Shown piece by piece: positions 32,330 to 33,925 of a stretch of 33,925 nucleotides of DNA; the stretch's first letter is position 1, and each line of letters starts with the position of its first letter. This stretch comes from an uncultured Desulfovibrio sp. GTDB taxonomy: Bacteria; Desulfobacterota; Desulfovibrionia; Desulfovibrionales; Desulfovibrionaceae. The notes below the pieces were generated by a model. It was given only the letters and a program-made list of their open reading frames with translations, ran no database searches and was not told where the DNA came from. The translations under genes and the position numbers were made by a program. Location of the stretch: assembly GCF_944327235.1 (NCBI RefSeq), contig NZ_CALVHE010000021.1, positions 1-33,925 on the forward strand, in the 5' to 3' direction.

Positions 32330-32474
32330 GGATGGAGGGGGTGAAGGGGCAACTGTCCCTTCCCCCCAACACAGCGCATGACGTTTCGGCTGGACTCGCT
32401 GCGCCATAAGACACAGGAGGCGGAACAACCATACACCGATAACAGGCGATCCGCCGCCGAACGGGCATCACAGG

Positions 32475-32501
32475 GCCTCCCTTCGGGGAGGCTCATGTTT
32501 T
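32475..32501 (+). terminator. Terminator after the CoA-ligase operon
   Basis: GCCTCCC, loop TTCG, GGGAGGC, with a short T-run four bases on. The gap 32,330-32,651 holds this, a weaker G/C-rich hairpin near 32,335-32,370, and no gene. Confidence 0.55.
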
Positions 32502-32651
32502 CCGTCAGGCAGGGAGATTGACGCCTTGCTGACCGGCATGACGACAGAATGACTTGCCAAGCGGCATTTTCGTGGTGATAGTATCATCAGGAACCGGTCC
32601 GGGCATGTCTCCTGCCGGACAGTATTTTTCCCTTGTTATCGGAGGTCGCCG

Positions 32652-33925
32652 ATGTTGCAGCACCTTTTGAAGATAGTGGCCGCCCTCGTCATGCTGGCGG
32701 TACTGGTTTTGCTCGTCCAACTCAACGGGCTGGCCCGCGAGCTGACGGAATTGTTCGCGCCCGGCTGGGGCAGGGTCGCCTGGCTGGCCTGCGCCGGGCT
32801 GGAACTCGTCGCGCTGATCTGGCTGGGACTGGCCTGCTTTGCCCGACCGTCCCGTCTGTTGCTGCGCGAGGATCCCAGCGAGGCGGAACGGCAGGCCTTT
32901 GCCGCCGAGTTGACGCATCGTCTGCGCGCAAACCGCCTTGTACGACAGGCCGGACTGGATCCCGACGCTTCTGATTTTTTGCCGCAGGCGCTGGCGTTGC
33001 TGGACGAACGGGCGGATGCCGTCATCCGCAGCGACGCCAAGAAAGTGTTTTTGGGCACGGCGCTTTCCCAGAACGGACGTCTGGATGCTCTCATCGTCTT
33101 TGTGGCGCTCTGCCGTATGGTCTGGAAAGTTTCGGCCATCTATAACCAGCGGCCTTCCCTGCGGGAAGTGTGGAGCGTCTATCATGCGGTCTCCTCCGCC
33201 ACTTTTCTGGCTTTTTCCATCGAGGCGCTGGATATCCCCCGCACGGTGACGGAAAGCATGAGCGCCCTTGTGCCTGCGGCGGCCCCTTCTCTGGCGACGG
33301 CTTCCGTTCCGCTGGTGGGGGCCTCGGTTCAGTTCTTCACGACCGCTGCCATTGACGGCGCGGCAAACAGTCTGCTTGCCATCCGTGCGGGCATGAGCAC
33401 CAAGTATGCCTTCCGCCATGCCGCGCTGGACGAAGAGGACGCGCGTCAGGCCGGCATCCGGGACAGTGCGGCCATGCTGCTGGCCGTATCCGGCGAATGC
33501 CTGAATGAAGTGGTGAATGCCTTGCGCGGGCAGCTCTGGCAGATGGGGAAGTCGGCAGGCGGCTCGCTCCGCAATGCGGCCAGCAGCGTGAGCGAAGGCG
33601 TATGCGCGGCGGGCTCGGCGGCGGCTTCGGCAGTGACGCGGGGCAGTGAAGCCGTGGTGGACGCGGTGGACAGCGGCATAACCGCCACGTTGCGGGCGGC
33701 GGGAACAGCCACCAGCGCCACAGTGGGGGCGGTGAGTTCGGCGGCCTCGGCCATGGGCAACGGCGTGCGCAATGCGGCCAGCAGCGTGAGCGAAGGCGTG
33801 TGCGCGGCGGGCTCGGCGGCGGCTTCGGCAGTGACGCGGGGCAGTGGGGCCGTGGTGGACGCGGTGGACAGCGGCATAACCGCCACGTTGCGGGCGGCGG
33901 GAACAGCCACCAGCGCCACAGTGGG
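32652..33925 (+). CDS. DUF697-type membrane protein with 11-residue repeats (3' end outside window)
   Basis: The frame runs from ATG at 32652 (GGAGG six bases upstream) off the window end; 424 residues are visible. Two hydrophobic N-terminal segments (IVAALVMLAVLVLLVQL; VAWLACAGLELVALIWLGLA). Residues ~125-265 resemble DUF697 proteins (GRLDALIVFVALCRMVWKVSA; AAIDGAANSLLAIRAGMSTKYAF). From residue 307 a 66-residue unit made of six 11-mers repeats: small residues at positions 3 and 10, Ala/Ser at 6, Val/Ala at 11. It is probably an amphipathic, membrane- or surface-lying helix. Function unknown; the repeat count beyond the edge is not visible. Confidence 0.75.
   Translation, partial: MLQHLLKIVAALVMLAVLVLLVQLNGLARELTELFAPGWGRVAWLACAGLELVALIWLGLACFARPSRLLLREDPSEAERQAFAAELTHRLRANRLVRQAGLDPDASDFLPQALALLDERADAVIRSDAKKVFLGTALSQNGRLDALIVFVALCRMVWKVSAIYNQRPSLREVWSVYHAVSSATFLAFSIEALDIPRTVTESMSALVPAAAPSLATASVPLVGASVQFFTTAAIDGAANSLLAIRAGMSTKYAFRHAALDEEDARQAGIRDSAAMLLAVSGECLNEVVNALRGQLWQMGKSAGGSLRNAASSVSEGVCAAGSAAASAVTRGSEAVVDAVDSGITATLRAAGTATSATVGAVSSAASAMGNGVRNAASSVSEGVCAAGSAAASAVTRGSGAVVDAVDSGITATLRAAGTATSATV
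33570..33925 (+). repeat. 198-bp in-frame tandem repeat
   Basis: The unit at 33570-33767 recurs from 33768 to the window end. In the 158 bases that can be compared only three differ. The period, 66 codons, keeps the frame. Confidence 0.9.

Noticed and set aside
33446..33919. Ala/Thr-rich minus-strand ORF at the window end
   Set aside because: Antisense to the repeat region of the DUF697-like gene; its apparent repeats are those of the DNA.

Overview
The window reads as a GC-rich chromosome segment from an anaerobic, probably sulfate- or sulfite-respiring deltaproteobacterium of the Desulfovibrio/Bilophila type. This is inferred from the gene content: a glycyl-radical enzyme with its activase, a TRAP transporter, a sigma54 activator, and a sulfoacetate-type CoA ligase with an acylating dehydrogenase. 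No rRNA or complete tRNA is present to fix the taxonomy.

Bases 1 to about 8,814 are the right end of a prophage. It holds the 3' part of a giant virion-type polyvalent protein on the + strand, a frame-disrupted small phage gene and a terminator. A leftward block follows: a Rha-family regulator, a small secreted Gly/Tyr-rich protein, a HARE-HTH plus PD-(D/E)XK nuclease-like protein with a charged partner, and a secreted HNH protein. The prophage ends in a copy of the 3' half of tRNA-Thr(CGT) followed by that gene's terminator, which reads as an attachment site.

Bases 9,018-20,761 are a leftward catabolic region. An IclR regulator (+) is divergent from cupin, SDR, glycyl-radical activase, glycyl-radical enzyme and an orphan substrate-binding protein. 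A sigma70 promoter and a 21-bp palindrome sit in the divergent gap. A perfect terminator then precedes a second unit, dctPQM (TRAP) plus a saccharopine-dehydrogenase-like oxidoreductase, with its own promoter. The substrate of the radical enzyme is not settled; its active-site positions, aligned by eye, do not look like glycerol dehydratase or isethionate sulfite-lyase.

Bases 21,080-23,131 carry a LacA/Maa-type acetyltransferase and an exported alpha/beta hydrolase. Bases 23,975-32,329 form a sigma54 regulon: a PAS-AAA+-Fis activator, a second orphan substrate-binding protein, a DASS anion transporter, a CoA-acylating aldehyde dehydrogenase and a SucCD-like ADP-forming CoA ligase. The binding-protein gene and the transporter operon each have a -24/-12 promoter and an upstream TGTCT-N8-AGACA palindrome, so they look co-controlled. 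The enzymes fit uptake of a carboxylate (best candidate sulfoacetate), CoA activation and reduction to the aldehyde.

The window ends inside a DUF697-like membrane protein with 198-bp (66-residue, six times 11) tandem repeats. About 148-bp MITE-like elements with TAGAGC ends are scattered between genes from 13.8 to 27 kb; three of them supply the TAG stop codon of the adjacent gene.
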